A stretch of 61,746 bases of DNA from Fluviicola sp. (GCA_020849495.1 JADLGD010000184.1:1-61746); one strand, 5' to 3'; positions 8,750 to 18,163 are shown, numbered from the stretch's first letter. Notes: generated by a model not told the origin, from the sequence alone. Made by a program: numbers and translations.

Positions 8750-9421
8750 ATGAAAACAATCCTTTTTCTTTCTTTCACAACACTTGGCACTTGGTTATTT
8801 GCACAAGTGAAAACGGCACCTCTTCATGTAAACGTAATGAACACTGCAGGAAAAGCAGTTCAAGGTGACAAAATTTTATTTGTGGGGCAAACAAACCATG
8901 ACACTTACTGCGGGGTCACCAATGCAGCAGGTACATTTTTGATTCATTTACCAGAAGGTCAGGTTTACGATATTCGCATCAAAAGCATTGGAGAAAGTTT
9001 GGAATACAACGAATTGGAAATTCCTGCTCTTCCTGCCGATCAATTTTATTCTGAAAACACTTTGACCATCACTTATGAAGTACCTAAACATTACACCCTC
9101 AATCAATTGCAATTCGAAAGTGGAAAAGCTACAATTAAAACATCAAGTTTTGCGCTAATGAACGATTTGGTAGAAATCATGCTGCTAAAAACAGCTATGA
9201 AAATTCAAATTGCAGGACATACGGATAGTGATGGTGAGGCTGCAGACAATTTATTGCTTTCCCAACAACGAGCTAACGCAGTGAGAACTTATTTGATTAA
9301 CAAAGGCATCGCTCCTTCACGCATCATTGCAATTGGATACGGCGAAACAAAACCCATTGGAGATAACAATACCGCTGAAGGAAAAGCAATGAATCGAAGA
9401 ACAGAGGTCAGTATACTCTAG
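8750..9421 (+). CDS. OmpA-family outer membrane protein
   Basis: The ATG at 8750 is chosen because it begins a clean signal peptide (MKTILFLSFTTLGTWLFAQ). The 223-residue product has a short beta-rich middle part and a C-terminal OmpA-like peptidoglycan-binding domain (about 115-223) recognisable by LQFESGKATIK, IAGHTDSDG, LSQQRANAVRTYL and NRRTEVSI. Such proteins tether the outer membrane to the cell wall from the periplasm. It follows a terminator and a LytTR-type repeat, so expression may depend on read-through or on its own weak promoter (TACTTTTC near 8709). Its stop codon overlaps the end of the convergent gene at 9418. Confidence 0.9.
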   Translation: MKTILFLSFTTLGTWLFAQVKTAPLHVNVMNTAGKAVQGDKILFVGQTNHDTYCGVTNAAGTFLIHLPEGQVYDIRIKSIGESLEYNELEIPALPADQFYSENTLTITYEVPKHYTLNQLQFESGKATIKTSSFALMNDLVEIMLLKTAMKIQIAGHTDSDGEAADNLLLSQQRANAVRTYLINKGIAPSRIIAIGYGETKPIGDNNTAEGKAMNRRTEVSIL

Positions 9422-9759
9422 TGGCTTTGTTTGTCAATGAGAAACCGTTTTATGTAATAAACAAACAAGGTTACTAATCCAAGAATAAAGAACACGGCTG
9501 CTAGTGGTCGTGTTCCGTCTTTGAAAAAAAACTCGCCCAACATCCAAACGGAATTGGCACAGATCCAACAAACCACAGCAATATTGTGCACGAATTCAGA
9601 AAGATAATTGCGTGTTTTATAGGTGATCCAAATTGCAACAATGATGGTTGGAAGAATCATAAAAGTTCCCATCCATTTGAAATCCATCACCCAACAAAGG
9701 TCTTTAAGTAACCAAAGTACTATGTGGAAATTCTCCATCGGACGAATGTGTTTATCCAT
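9418..9759 (-). CDS. Small integral membrane protein, unknown function
   Basis: The 113-residue product is strongly hydrophobic with about four predicted membrane helices, for example WMGTFMILPTIIVAIWITYK and AAVFFILGLVTLFVYYIKRF. I do not recognise a named family. Its ATG at 9759 overlaps the last eight bases of the DUF1345 gene upstream, so the two are translationally coupled and may act together in the inner membrane. At its 3' end it overlaps the stop codon of the convergent OmpA gene by four bases, leaving no room for a separate terminator. Confidence 0.75.
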   Translation of the reverse strand: MDKHIRPMENFHIVLWLLKDLCWVMDFKWMGTFMILPTIIVAIWITYKTRNYLSEFVHNIAVVCWICANSVWMLGEFFFKDGTRPLAAVFFILGLVTLFVYYIKRFLIDKQSH

Positions 9760-10405
9760 GATTCAAATTAACCATTTCGTTTATGGTGAGAGCAATAATA
9801 ACCGTGTTGAACAAAAATGAAATGATCGAATGTATCAACACCAATCTTCGAATAGCTTTTGCTTTGATCACTACATCAGACACTTGAAAAGTCATTCCTA
9901 TGGTAAAAGAAAAATAAGCGAAATCCCAATAATCAGGATGCTCATCTTCTGGAAAAATCAAACCATTTGCATGTTTAGAATACAAACGATTCGCTTCACC
10001 ATAATACAAATGCGCATATCTAAACGTAAAGGCTGTATGAACAATCGCCCATGAGAGTCCTACTGCAAGAATGCAACTTATCTCACCAATGAATGCTGGA
10101 ATTTTCCAACTTTCCCTTTGATCCATTACAATTGAAATACTTACCAAAGCGGTGATACAAGTCACTAATATCAGAGTAAACAACACCCAACTACTTACAT
10201 CTTCTTGGATACATCGCTTTGAAATAGAATGGGAAGCTGTTTTGATAAAGGTGTAAATACTTTGAACAAGGTACAGCAAACCAAAGCCTATCCAGCCCAT
10301 GAGCATACTTAAGCTCCAAGAAAAATCAATAAAGAACAACAAACTTGCGATAGCAGTTCCGAAAATAAATGAACTGAAAAATTTGATAAGTGTTTGATGT
10401 TTCAT
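9752..10405 (-). CDS. DUF1345 family membrane protein
   Basis: I place the start at the ATG at 10405 (MKHQTLIKFFSSFIFG), which leads directly into the first membrane helix; longer frames add a charged, non-conserved segment. The 217-residue protein has several membrane helices and the family signature DYWDFAYFSFTIGMTFQVSD, shared with DUF1345 proteins of unknown function. It is the first gene of a two-gene unit with the 113-residue membrane protein. The opposite-strand DUF3108 gene begins about 90 bases away, so the gap holds divergent promoters that I cannot pinpoint. Confidence 0.85.
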   Translation of the reverse strand: MKHQTLIKFFSSFIFGTAIASLLFFIDFSWSLSMLMGWIGFGLLYLVQSIYTFIKTASHSISKRCIQEDVSSWVLFTLILVTCITALVSISIVMDQRESWKIPAFIGEISCILAVGLSWAIVHTAFTFRYAHLYYGEANRLYSKHANGLIFPEDEHPDYWDFAYFSFTIGMTFQVSDVVIKAKAIRRLVLIHSIISFLFNTVIIALTINEMVNLNHG

Positions 10406-10495
10406 AACTTTCTGATGGTTGAATATACATATTTTCCATCGTTTGCGTTCTATTATTGAAATTGGCATTTGATTTGTAATGTGCAAGCGACCTCA

Positions 10496-11293
10496 ATGAA
10501 ATTAGTCATGAAAAAAGGAATTTTATTTTTCGCAATAGTACTTGGTGCTTTAAGTTTAAAAAGTAGTCAAGTAGTAACTTATCCAAGTGTAACAAACAAT
10601 TCTTTCCAGCCTGGAGAAAAATTACGTTACCGAATTACTTATGGATTTGTTGATGCTGGAGAAGCCGTTTTAGAAGTGAAAACTACTACTAAAACAGGAT
10701 CTGGCGGTAGAGAATTATTACACGTAAAAGGAACAGGAAAAACCTTGGGTGGATTCAATGCTGTTTACAAAGTGAATGATGTGTATGAAAGTTACATCGA
10801 CAAAAAAGGAGTTTTCCCTTGGATGTTTGTGCGTCGTGTTGATGAAGGTGGATACAAAATCAATCAAGATTATGCATTCAAACACGATAAGTTGAAAGTC
10901 AACAACGGTAAAAAGGATTTCACCATTCCTGTTGGAATTCAAGATATGATTTCTTCTTTTTACTATGCACGTACTTTGAACTTTAAAACAGCTAAAAAAG
11001 GACAGATTTTTGAATTCAAATGTTTCATGGACGATGAAATTTGGCCTTTAAAAGTGAAATATGTTGGAGATGAAACCATCAGCATCCGCAAAGGGAAATT
11101 CAAATGCATGAAGTTTGTCCCTGTTGTTCAAACAGGACGTTATTTCAAAAGTGAAAACGATGTGAATTTCTGGGTAACAGATGATGAAAACCGCATTCCA
11201 ATCTTGATTAAGGCGAAAATTCCAGTAGGAACAGTCAAATTACACTTAGTTGAATGGTCAGGTTTAAAACACGATCTGGTTAAAGCTAAATAA
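10496..11293 (+). CDS. DUF3108 domain-containing exported protein
   Basis: Start options are ATG 10496 (MKLVMKKGILFF) or ATG 10508 (MKKGILFF); both give a signal peptide. The mature part carries the DUF3108 pattern: FQPGEKLRYRITYGFVDAGE near the N-terminus, then VNDVYESYIDKKGVFPWMF and a late FWVTDDENRIPILIKAKIP segment. The family is common in Bacteroidota and Proteobacteria, predicted periplasmic or outer-membrane associated, with no established role. About 265 residues is a normal length. A terminator hairpin follows at 11319-11345, so the gene is transcribed alone. Confidence 0.88.
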   Translation: MKLVMKKGILFFAIVLGALSLKSSQVVTYPSVTNNSFQPGEKLRYRITYGFVDAGEAVLEVKTTTKTGSGGRELLHVKGTGKTLGGFNAVYKVNDVYESYIDKKGVFPWMFVRRVDEGGYKINQDYAFKHDKLKVNNGKKDFTIPVGIQDMISSFYYARTLNFKTAKKGQIFEFKCFMDDEIWPLKVKYVGDETISIRKGKFKCMKFVPVVQTGRYFKSENDVNFWVTDDENRIPILIKAKIPVGTVKLHLVEWSGLKHDLVKAK

Positions 11294-11318
11294 TTGTTTT
11301 TCAAATAAATAAACAAAT

Positions 11319-11345
11319 ACAAGCGCTCAAAAAACGGGCGCTTGT
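11319..11345 (+). terminator. Rho-independent terminator after the DUF3108 gene
   Basis: An 8-bp stem, ACAAGCGC (11319-11326) with GCGCTTGT (11338-11345), closes an 11-base loop and is followed by TTTATTTT. It separates the DUF3108 gene from the dioxygenase gene. Confidence 0.75.
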
Positions 11346-11410
11346 TTTATTTTCCACAAATTTTGTTAGAATATTCACGTTTTTGTGACGGTTTTCAAAA
11401 CCCAATCATC

Positions 11411-11418
11411 TATATTTG
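11411..11418 (+). promoter_or_regulatory. -7 box (TATATTTG) of the tryptophan dioxygenase gene
   Basis: Perfect TAnnTTTG match 8 bases before the chosen ATG at 11427. The short leader is common in this group. A TTG at 11383 lies 25 bases upstream, further than the usual -33 distance. Confidence 0.5.
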
Positions 11419-11426
11419 CTTTACGA

Positions 11427-12392
11427 ATGAGAAACGAACTTATGGAAATGACACCCGAAATTTTGCAACGTATCGAATTATTAAAGGCAAAATACGATGC
11501 ACAAGGTCAGGATTTAACAACCTACCTTGATGGTTTGCTGTATGCAAAAACAGTAAACTATTGGGATTACATTCAGGTGGATACTTTGTTATCGCTCCAG
11601 AAAACGTATACTGATTTTCCAGATGAGACCATCTTTTTGATGTACCACCAAATTACGGAGTTGTACTTCAAATTGGCTTTACATGAATTTGATCAATTGG
11701 GTGAAAAAAAATCCATCGATGCGGCATTTTTCATTTCCAGAGTGACACGTATCAATCGTTATTTTGAAGCCTTGACAAAAAGTTTCGAAATCATGATTGA
11801 CGGGATGGATCGTGAACAATTTTTAAAATTCCGTTTGTCCTTACACCCAGCTTCAGGTTTTCAATCTGCTCAATACCGCAAAATTGAAATCTGTTCTACC
11901 GATTTTTTACAGTTGGTCCACAAAGACAAACGTGCATCTTACAAAGGAACGGAAGCCATTGAAGATTTATTTGAACACGTTTATTGGAAAGAAGGTGCAA
12001 CCGATGCGGCTACTGGTGTAAAAACCTTGACCTTGGTTGAATTTGAACAACGTTACAAAGACGAATTCATTCAATTAGGAAATGAACAACGCACTAAAAA
12101 TTTGTGGCAAGTCTATTTGCGTTTGTCTGCAGAAGATCAACAAAACGAAGCAGTCATTGATGCCTTGAAACAAAATGATATCAACGTAAACATCAATTGG
12201 CCATTGGCACATTACAAATCTGCTGTTAGGTATTTGGCTCGTGAAAAAGCAGACATTGCTGCAACGGGTGGAACCAATTGGCAAAAATACTTACCTCCAC
12301 GTTTCCAAAAACGTATTTTCTACCCTTCGCTTTTATCAGAGAAAGAAATCGAAGAATGGGGAAAAGCTTGGGTTGAATCTGTTTTTTCATAA
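11427..12392 (+). CDS. kynA: Tryptophan 2,3-dioxygenase
   Basis: This heme enzyme opens the indole ring of L-tryptophan to N-formylkynurenine, the first step of the kynurenine route to tryptophan breakdown or NAD. From ATG 11427 the product has 321 residues. Family motifs are MYHQITELYFKLALHE with the distal His (H74), FRLSLHPASGFQSAQYR including the substrate-binding Arg, the probable proximal heme His (H262) in PLAHYKSAVRYL, and ATGGTNWQKYLPP in place of the classical GTGGSSG loop. That last replacement is typical of the longer-diverged bacterial branch. ATG codons at 11442 and 11448 are alternative starts. It appears monocistronic, with its own -7 box; no other kynurenine gene is nearby. 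Confidence 0.93.
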   Translation: MRNELMEMTPEILQRIELLKAKYDAQGQDLTTYLDGLLYAKTVNYWDYIQVDTLLSLQKTYTDFPDETIFLMYHQITELYFKLALHEFDQLGEKKSIDAAFFISRVTRINRYFEALTKSFEIMIDGMDREQFLKFRLSLHPASGFQSAQYRKIEICSTDFLQLVHKDKRASYKGTEAIEDLFEHVYWKEGATDAATGVKTLTLVEFEQRYKDEFIQLGNEQRTKNLWQVYLRLSAEDQQNEAVIDALKQNDINVNINWPLAHYKSAVRYLAREKADIAATGGTNWQKYLPPRFQKRIFYPSLLSEKEIEEWGKAWVESVFS

Positions 12393-12415
12393 ACAACCAG
12401 TTTCCTTCCTTTTCT

Positions 12416-12423
12416 TAACTTTG
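12416..12423 (+). promoter_or_regulatory. -7 box (TAACTTTG) of the 12428 operon
   Basis: Perfect TAnnTTTG match ending 4 bases before the ATG at 12428, implying a nearly leaderless transcript for the three-gene unit that follows. Confidence 0.45.
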
Positions 12424-12427
12424 AGCC

Positions 12428-13261
12428 ATGAAGCACTTTTTGCTACTTGGTACTGTTCTGTTATTGTTTGCTGCATCTGTGAAAAAATCAGGTTCACTTC
12501 CAAAATCTTTGAAAGAAATTTCAGGATGGGTGTTTGCCAATGATTCAACCATTATTGCGCATAACGACAGTGGAAACGATGCAAAGCTATTCGTCATTGA
12601 AAAAAGTGGTAAAATCATTCATGAAACAACCATGAAAGATGTGGAAAACATCGATTTTGAAGCCATTACAAAAGATAACAAAGGTCATGTTTATTTAGGT
12701 GATATCGGCAATAACCTCAACTTGCGTAAAGATTTGGTTATCTACAAGATGTCCATTTCAACTATACTGAATGAAGACGAAGTGGTGCCTAAAAAAATCA
12801 CCTTTTCCTATCCCGAACAAAAGGCTTTCCCCCCAGAAAACACCGAAATGTATTACGATGCAGAATCGCTCGCCTTTCGAAATGATTCACTTTACATTTT
12901 CACCAAATGCAGAACCATTCCCTTTGATGGAAAATCACAAGTGTATACCATCCCAACCAAAGCTGGAAATTACAAGGCTAAACTCAAATATTTTGTTCGA
13001 ACTGGTAGAAGAGATTGGCATCGAGATGCGGTAACATCAGCTGAATTTCACAAAGATGAACTCTATTTATTGACTTACAATCGAATGATTATTTATACCA
13101 TGACGGATAACAAACCCGTTTTCAAGGAACAAGTCAATATGTTGCCCATTTCTCAAAAAGAATGCCTAGCAGTCAAAAAGAAAGGCGTCATTTACATCGC
13201 CGACGAACGACACAAACTATTGGGTGGAGGAAATATTTTCATCGTAAAACTGAATAAATAA
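12428..13261 (+). CDS. Exported beta-propeller-like protein
   Basis: The 277-residue protein has an N-terminal hydrophobic signal (MKHFLLLGTVLLLFAAS) and a mature part with the pattern seen in a family of secreted six-bladed-propeller-like proteins: ISGWVFANDSTIIAHNDSGN, IDFEAITKDNKGHVYLGDIG, then AESLAFRNDSLYIFTK. I recognise the layout but know no defined activity; related folds include NHL and esterase-like phytase domains. It starts a compact plus-strand unit: one base separates it from the HAD phosphatase gene, which itself overlaps the DUF3109 gene. Confidence 0.8.
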   Translation: MKHFLLLGTVLLLFAASVKKSGSLPKSLKEISGWVFANDSTIIAHNDSGNDAKLFVIEKSGKIIHETTMKDVENIDFEAITKDNKGHVYLGDIGNNLNLRKDLVIYKMSISTILNEDEVVPKKITFSYPEQKAFPPENTEMYYDAESLAFRNDSLYIFTKCRTIPFDGKSQVYTIPTKAGNYKAKLKYFVRTGRRDWHRDAVTSAEFHKDELYLLTYNRMIIYTMTDNKPVFKEQVNMLPISQKECLAVKKKGVIYIADERHKLLGGGNIFIVKLNK

Positions 13262-13262
13262 C

Positions 13263-13928
13263 ATGCAATTACAACAATACGAAGCAATTATCTACGACAT
13301 GGACGGTGTACTCACCGATTCTGAACCGATCTGGAAAGTGGCCATGGAAGACGTTTTTGCCAGTGTGGGATGTACACTTACACGAGAAGATTTTCAAAAA
13401 ACGGTCGGCTTGCGTATTGATGAAGTGGTGCGTTATTGGTTTCATGTTGCCCCCTGGGAAAATGCAAGTGCCGAAATGGTTGAAAAAATGATCATCGATC
13501 GAATGGTGGAATTGTTGACTGCACAAGCTACTCCACTTCCAGGTGTCATTGCATCTTTGGAGTTTTTCAAAGCTAAGGGATTCAAAATTGGGTTAGCAAC
13601 ATCTTCTTATGAAGTGTTGATCAATACCATCTTGAAAACGCTTGGCATCAAACATTATTTTGATACCGTTCACTCGGCAGAATTTGAATTGTTTGGAAAA
13701 CCACACCCTGCCGTTTATCTAAGTGCTGCAAAACAATTAGGAATAGATCCTCGCAAATGTTTAGTGGTTGAAGACTCTCTCAACGGCATCATCTCTGGGA
13801 AAGCCGCTCGAATGACAGTCATCTGCGTACCAGAAAAAACACACATCAAAGATCCTCGATTGATTTTAGCTGATGCTGAATTCGAAGATTTAAACCAAGT
13901 AATCACTTATTTTCAACAACATCCATGA
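13263..13928 (+). CDS. HAD-superfamily sugar-phosphatase, HxpB/beta-phosphoglucomutase-like
   Basis: The 221-residue protein shows all four HAD motifs: nucleophile and acid/base D12 and D14 in YDMDGVLTDSEPIW, the Ser/Thr of ATSSYEV, the Lys of FGKPHP and the acidic VVEDSLNG. A helical cap lies between motifs I and II, as in subfamily IA. The nearest known relatives are hexitol and 2-deoxyglucose-6-phosphate phosphatases and beta-phosphoglucomutase; a cytoplasmic sugar-phosphatase is most likely, the substrate is not readable from sequence. It is sandwiched in an operon, 1 base after the propeller gene and overlapping the next start by four bases. Confidence 0.9.
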   Translation: MQLQQYEAIIYDMDGVLTDSEPIWKVAMEDVFASVGCTLTREDFQKTVGLRIDEVVRYWFHVAPWENASAEMVEKMIIDRMVELLTAQATPLPGVIASLEFFKAKGFKIGLATSSYEVLINTILKTLGIKHYFDTVHSAEFELFGKPHPAVYLSAAKQLGIDPRKCLVVEDSLNGIISGKAARMTVICVPEKTHIKDPRLILADAEFEDLNQVITYFQQHP

Positions 13929-14509
13929 TAGTAGAAATTGACGATAAATTGATCTCAACTGAGATTTTCGAACGCAAATTTGTATGTGATTTAACTGCTT
14001 GCAAAGGTGCTTGTTGTGTAGAAGGTGATAACGGAGCTCCTTTGACCTTGGAAGAAGTAGACATCTTGGAAGAAATTTACGATGCGGTAAAGCCGTTCAT
14101 GCGCGAAGAAGGTATCGCTGCTGTTGAAAAAACAGGTGTGTTTTACATGGATGAATGGAACGAACCTGCTACTACATTGGTGGACAATCAAGAATGTGCT
14201 TTTGTGTATTTTGATGAGAAAGGCATCACCAAATGTGCCATCGAACAAGCGCATTTAGCAGGGAAAGTGGATTGGAAAAAACCCATTTCATGTCATTTGT
14301 ACCCTATTCGTGTAAGTAAACTCACCAACAACGTAGCGCTCAATTACGATGAATGGAACATTTGTAAACCAGCATGTGCATGTGGCGAACAATTGAACGT
14401 TCCCGTTTACAAATTCTTAAAAGAACCGATTATTCGTGCCTTTGGCGAAGAATTTTACGATGACATGGAAAAAGTAGATGCGCTTTTGAAAGAGAATCCT
14501 CCAGCATAA
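13925..14509 (+). CDS. DUF3109 family protein with cysteine clusters
   Basis: The start codon overlaps the HAD phosphatase stop (ATGA), showing translational coupling. The 194-residue protein has cysteines arranged as CDLTACKGACCVEGD near the N-terminus, then single Cys residues in QECAFVY and TKCAIEQ, CHLYPIRV, and CKPACACG. This is the DUF3109 pattern and resembles YkgJ-type putative zinc or iron-sulfur proteins. It has no signal peptide, so it is cytoplasmic. Function is not established. It converges on the AddB-like gene with a 3-base gap. Confidence 0.9.
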   Translation: MIVEIDDKLISTEIFERKFVCDLTACKGACCVEGDNGAPLTLEEVDILEEIYDAVKPFMREEGIAAVEKTGVFYMDEWNEPATTLVDNQECAFVYFDEKGITKCAIEQAHLAGKVDWKKPISCHLYPIRVSKLTNNVALNYDEWNICKPACACGEQLNVPVYKFLKEPIIRAFGEEFYDDMEKVDALLKENPPA

Positions 14510-14512
14510 ATA

Positions 14513-17347
14513 CTAATTGCAATAGTCGCAATACTTTGCTTTATTGTTGTGTTCGAATGCTTGGTTGGTATCGTAAAGGTCTAACAAAATGGTTCGAATG
14601 ATGTCTTCAACCAATTCAATGGAAGGAATGGATGTGTCTTCAGGTAATTCCAAATAGAATGGACTTTCTGAAATGTTGATGAATGAAAAAATGCCCACCA
14701 AATCCAAATCTCGTTGATAATGCTGACGGTATAAATAGCAATACAACATCAATTGCAGAGCATATTTTGAATTTTGCTGATGCGTTCTTTTGTTTTTGAT
14801 GATTGTTTCAACTACTTCATCCAGTGCTTTTCCTTTAACAGTTACTTTTTCCAAATCTAAAGCTCCCGATTTGTAATCGATGACGCGCAATTTACCATCG
14901 ATTTGATCAATACGGTCGATGATTCCGTGAAAACGAACTGTTTTTAGTTCACCGTTAATGTCAAAAGAGGTCGTATGTTCCAAATCTTTTTCCAATGATT
15001 GGATGAATAAGGAACTTTGTGGCGCATCGTTCAAGGTTTGCTTCTCTTTCAGCAACACTTTTTGAATGATTTCTTTGGCCATGATGTAGGTGATGTGATT
15101 GGTTCCTGTTTGCCACAGCGTTTTGTCTTTACTGAAATGCTCGTAAAAAGCATTGTCAATTAACAGAGGAGCGCGATCACGCATTTCATCTAGTACATCA
15201 ACGGTGATTTGTCGAGCACGTCGTTGGATTTCATTTTCCTCCACTTTCTCGGTGTAAGGCTCAAACAATAACTCCAAGACCTCATGTAAAATAGAACCCA
15301 GCGTACTGCTTTCAATCTCTTCTTCGACCTTGTTTTCTTCACCAATTTTTAAAATATAGCGGTAATAAAAATTCAAAGGACATTCTAAAAATGCAGCGAT
15401 TTTACTAAAAGTCAATCCTTCTTTCAACAATTCATCAATGCGCCCAATCAATTCGGGAGTTTTCAATACTTTATGTGCACCAATTCGTTCCTCGTTTCCA
15501 AGGGTGTAAAAGCGTTTTGTAACCTTAACAGCTGGATTCACTACCGCTAATTCCAATTCAATTTGCTGAATAAAGCGACTCGGTTCATTGGAACCCACCC
15601 GTTCATTTGCAGCAGAAAACGTGATGTACATTTCTTCCGCACGGTGTAACAAACGGTAAAAGTGATGGGCAAACAATCCTTGTTTTTCACGCGGTGTTGG
15701 AAGGTGATAAAAGCGACGCAAATCCATTGGAATCAAGGTTTGAATTGGATTTGTAGGTGGCATTGTTCCTTCGTTCAATCCCAACACAAAGATGCGTTTG
15801 AAATCCAAACCGCGTGTTTCTAATAAACCCATGATTTGCAAACCATCCAAAGGATTACCGAAATAAGCCAAGTTTTGTGTGCTCCAATGTTGTTGGAAGA
15901 AAATCTTGAAGGTGCTTAAATTCATTGCAGGGTGTTCCTCTTGCAACAAATTTTCCAATCCAACCAAGGCTTGCGAAAATGTTCTGATAGCTGCTTTTTC
16001 AAGGGTTTGTTCAACTCCTAACCATTCATCCAACAAACGATTGATGCGTTGAATATTCGCCATTGCCAATTTCCAATCTCCTTTCCAAGATTCAAAAAGC
16101 AAGGCATTCAATTGTTCCATGCGCACGCCCAAATCCATTTCCTTCCGATCGATGAAATGCCAATTCTGACGCACAATTTTGGTTTCAATTTCTCGGATTT
16201 TCTTCAAAGCTTGTTCATCAGCAATCGCTAAGATAAAGGGATGGTGAACGTATTGGATAAAATCTTTGTGGTAAATCGTACTATTGCTTCTTCGTTGAAA
16301 CGCTTCTTGCAAACGGAAAATGAGATCCACCCACAAGCGCAAAGATGTTTGACGCAGAGGTAAACCCAAAGTAATATTCGCTTTTCCAATTGACTTGGGT
16401 AAATGTTGCAACAAGGTTCCTAGCAACTGTTCGTCTGCCAACAAAACCAAGCTTTCATTCAATTCGTTTTCTGATAAATCTGCTAAAAGCGAACCAATAA
16501 CATTTGCTTGACCTGTTTGTTGTGGACATTCAATCACTTCTACTTTGAGCGCTTTTGTGGCCAAATTGTTTTCAATAAACGGCAAGGATTTGAGTCCCAA
16601 TTGATCTACCAATACCCGTTGAAAAGCACCAGCTTCATGGAAACCATCATCAAAATAATAGTGATCACTGTCCATGATGATGAGCCCCCGCCCCATTTTA
16701 GCCAATTGTTTCATGATCGACAATTCGGCTTCTGACAAGGCATTGAACCCAGCGAAAACAAACTGGGCGGCTTTGTTTTTTTCAAAAACACGATCCAATG
16801 AATTGGCAAGCGAGCGGTATGCTTTTCCTTTGGTGGTTAATTGCAGGGTTTCCAATCGTTGTTCGAAAGCCGTGTAATACGGACCTAATTTTTCCCAAAA
16901 GGCCATGAATTTTAATTGCCCAGGCGATAACTGCTCGTTGTTAAAAGACCAATTTTCGATTTCACGGACATCACGCAAGTTCTTGAACAACTGATTTGGA
17001 TCCACCAAATAGCGATCTATTTCATCAAAATCAGAAAGCAACAATTGTCCCCAGCTTAGGAAAGCATCAAAAGTTTTAATTTCATGTTCAATGGGATCGG
17101 CCTCAAAAATGCGGTACAATTCAAACAGTGCCGCCGATTTTTCAATGATCGGATTGGGAGTTAACTTTTGCACCCAATGATCGATGGTTTGCATTTTAGG
17201 CAACAAAACCACTTCGTTGTGACATTTGTAAAACGCTTGTTGCAAATAGGTAATCATCCTGTCGGAAGGTACAACAATGGTTGTGTCTTCGTAAGCAAGC
17301 TGATGTTCTTGAACCAAATCGGCAATGCGGTCTACAAAAGGTTTCAT
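14513..17347 (-). CDS. AddB-like PD-(D/E)XK nuclease family protein
   Basis: The 944-residue protein has an inactivated superfamily I helicase-like body (IMGLLETRGLDFKRIFVLGLNEG resembles the 'rule' helicase motif but the ATP P-loop is absent) and a C-terminal RecB-type nuclease domain: LGSILHEVLELLFEP, GIIDRIDQIDGK and VIDYKSG (about 824). It should act in double-strand end resection with an AddA-type helicase, which is not in this window. Cys656 in FLECPLNFYYRY and the last residues CDYCN look like iron-sulfur staple ligands, but only three Cys are present because the protein ends at CDYCN where homologues usually carry a fourth Cys. ATG at 17347 begins the frame. Confidence 0.88.
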   Translation of the reverse strand: MKPFVDRIADLVQEHQLAYEDTTIVVPSDRMITYLQQAFYKCHNEVVLLPKMQTIDHWVQKLTPNPIIEKSAALFELYRIFEADPIEHEIKTFDAFLSWGQLLLSDFDEIDRYLVDPNQLFKNLRDVREIENWSFNNEQLSPGQLKFMAFWEKLGPYYTAFEQRLETLQLTTKGKAYRSLANSLDRVFEKNKAAQFVFAGFNALSEAELSIMKQLAKMGRGLIIMDSDHYYFDDGFHEAGAFQRVLVDQLGLKSLPFIENNLATKALKVEVIECPQQTGQANVIGSLLADLSENELNESLVLLADEQLLGTLLQHLPKSIGKANITLGLPLRQTSLRLWVDLIFRLQEAFQRRSNSTIYHKDFIQYVHHPFILAIADEQALKKIREIETKIVRQNWHFIDRKEMDLGVRMEQLNALLFESWKGDWKLAMANIQRINRLLDEWLGVEQTLEKAAIRTFSQALVGLENLLQEEHPAMNLSTFKIFFQQHWSTQNLAYFGNPLDGLQIMGLLETRGLDFKRIFVLGLNEGTMPPTNPIQTLIPMDLRRFYHLPTPREKQGLFAHHFYRLLHRAEEMYITFSAANERVGSNEPSRFIQQIELELAVVNPAVKVTKRFYTLGNEERIGAHKVLKTPELIGRIDELLKEGLTFSKIAAFLECPLNFYYRYILKIGEENKVEEEIESSTLGSILHEVLELLFEPYTEKVEENEIQRRARQITVDVLDEMRDRAPLLIDNAFYEHFSKDKTLWQTGTNHITYIMAKEIIQKVLLKEKQTLNDAPQSSLFIQSLEKDLEHTTSFDINGELKTVRFHGIIDRIDQIDGKLRVIDYKSGALDLEKVTVKGKALDEVVETIIKNKRTHQQNSKYALQLMLYCYLYRQHYQRDLDLVGIFSFINISESPFYLELPEDTSIPSIELVEDIIRTILLDLYDTNQAFEHNNKAKYCDYCN

Positions 17348-17402
17348 GCTGTGAAATCAAATTAGCAGTTGAAGTTAGCAAAAAACCAGTAAGTAGGATG
17401 TT

Positions 17403-18062
17403 TTATGGCAATTGATAGACTACAGAGCATTCAGGGAAAAAGCCAAAATAGACAGCTGTTTCGTTTGGTGTTTCAGGAGCATACTTTGTATTTCCAGTTC
17501 CAGCATTGCATTTAGCAAAACCGATTATTTTTCCTTTAGAAAGTGAAAACTGAGTACCAACCGCGAAAGATAAACCAGCATAAAAACCAGACATGATTCC
17601 ATCACTAGTATTAGAATAAACTTGTCCGTTAGAATTACTATTGTCTGTAGTGCCTTGAATGGTGCCTCCAAAATGAATACCCCCAAACACTCCAGGTTCA
17701 AACAATAAGCGCTGTTTTTCGCCCAATTGAAATCTGACAGCATAAGAAATGTTCAACAAATGATTGGATACATCTATGTCTTTGTAATAACCCAAATCAG
17801 AGGGGATTGATTGAACAGAGTACTTCAAAAACTGATAACTTAACCCAACTACAGGATTGATTTTACTTGCTGGTTTAAAGGAATAATTTGCAATAACTCC
17901 TCCACCAATGTTTCCTGAAAAATGGTAATGATCTCTTGATAATGGAATTGAATAATTGACCGAAGCGCCAAATTCATTAAATGGTAGGACCTTTCTAATA
18001 CCTTGTGCAAAGGAAATCAGGCTACTTATCAGAAAAATTGAAATCAAAAATAAATGTTTCAT
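17403..18062 (-). CDS. Outer membrane beta-barrel protein
   Basis: The 219-residue protein has a signal peptide (MKHLFLISIFLISSLISFAQ) and a mature region of alternating beta-strands with glycines and aromatics, e.g. GGGVIANYSFKPASKINPVV and GFYAGLSFAVGTQFSLSKGK, finishing near FGFFPECSVVYQL. This is the pattern of small outer membrane barrels of the porin-family-type found widely in Bacteroidota. No ligand can be inferred. It stands alone between the AddB-like gene (55 bases) and the DMT transporter (101 bases), without a clear terminator in either gap. Confidence 0.8.
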   Translation of the reverse strand: MKHLFLISIFLISSLISFAQGIRKVLPFNEFGASVNYSIPLSRDHYHFSGNIGGGVIANYSFKPASKINPVVGLSYQFLKYSVQSIPSDLGYYKDIDVSNHLLNISYAVRFQLGEKQRLLFEPGVFGGIHFGGTIQGTTDNSNSNGQVYSNTSDGIMSGFYAGLSFAVGTQFSLSKGKIIGFAKCNAGTGNTKYAPETPNETAVYFGFFPECSVVYQLP

Positions 18063-18163
18063 CTAGTGTTTTTTAAGCATCAAGTTAGGATTGATTGGGG
18101 TTTTCTGTTTATCTAAACTACAAAAATCGGATTAACTTTCCTAGAGAAAAGCCTTTAATTTTG

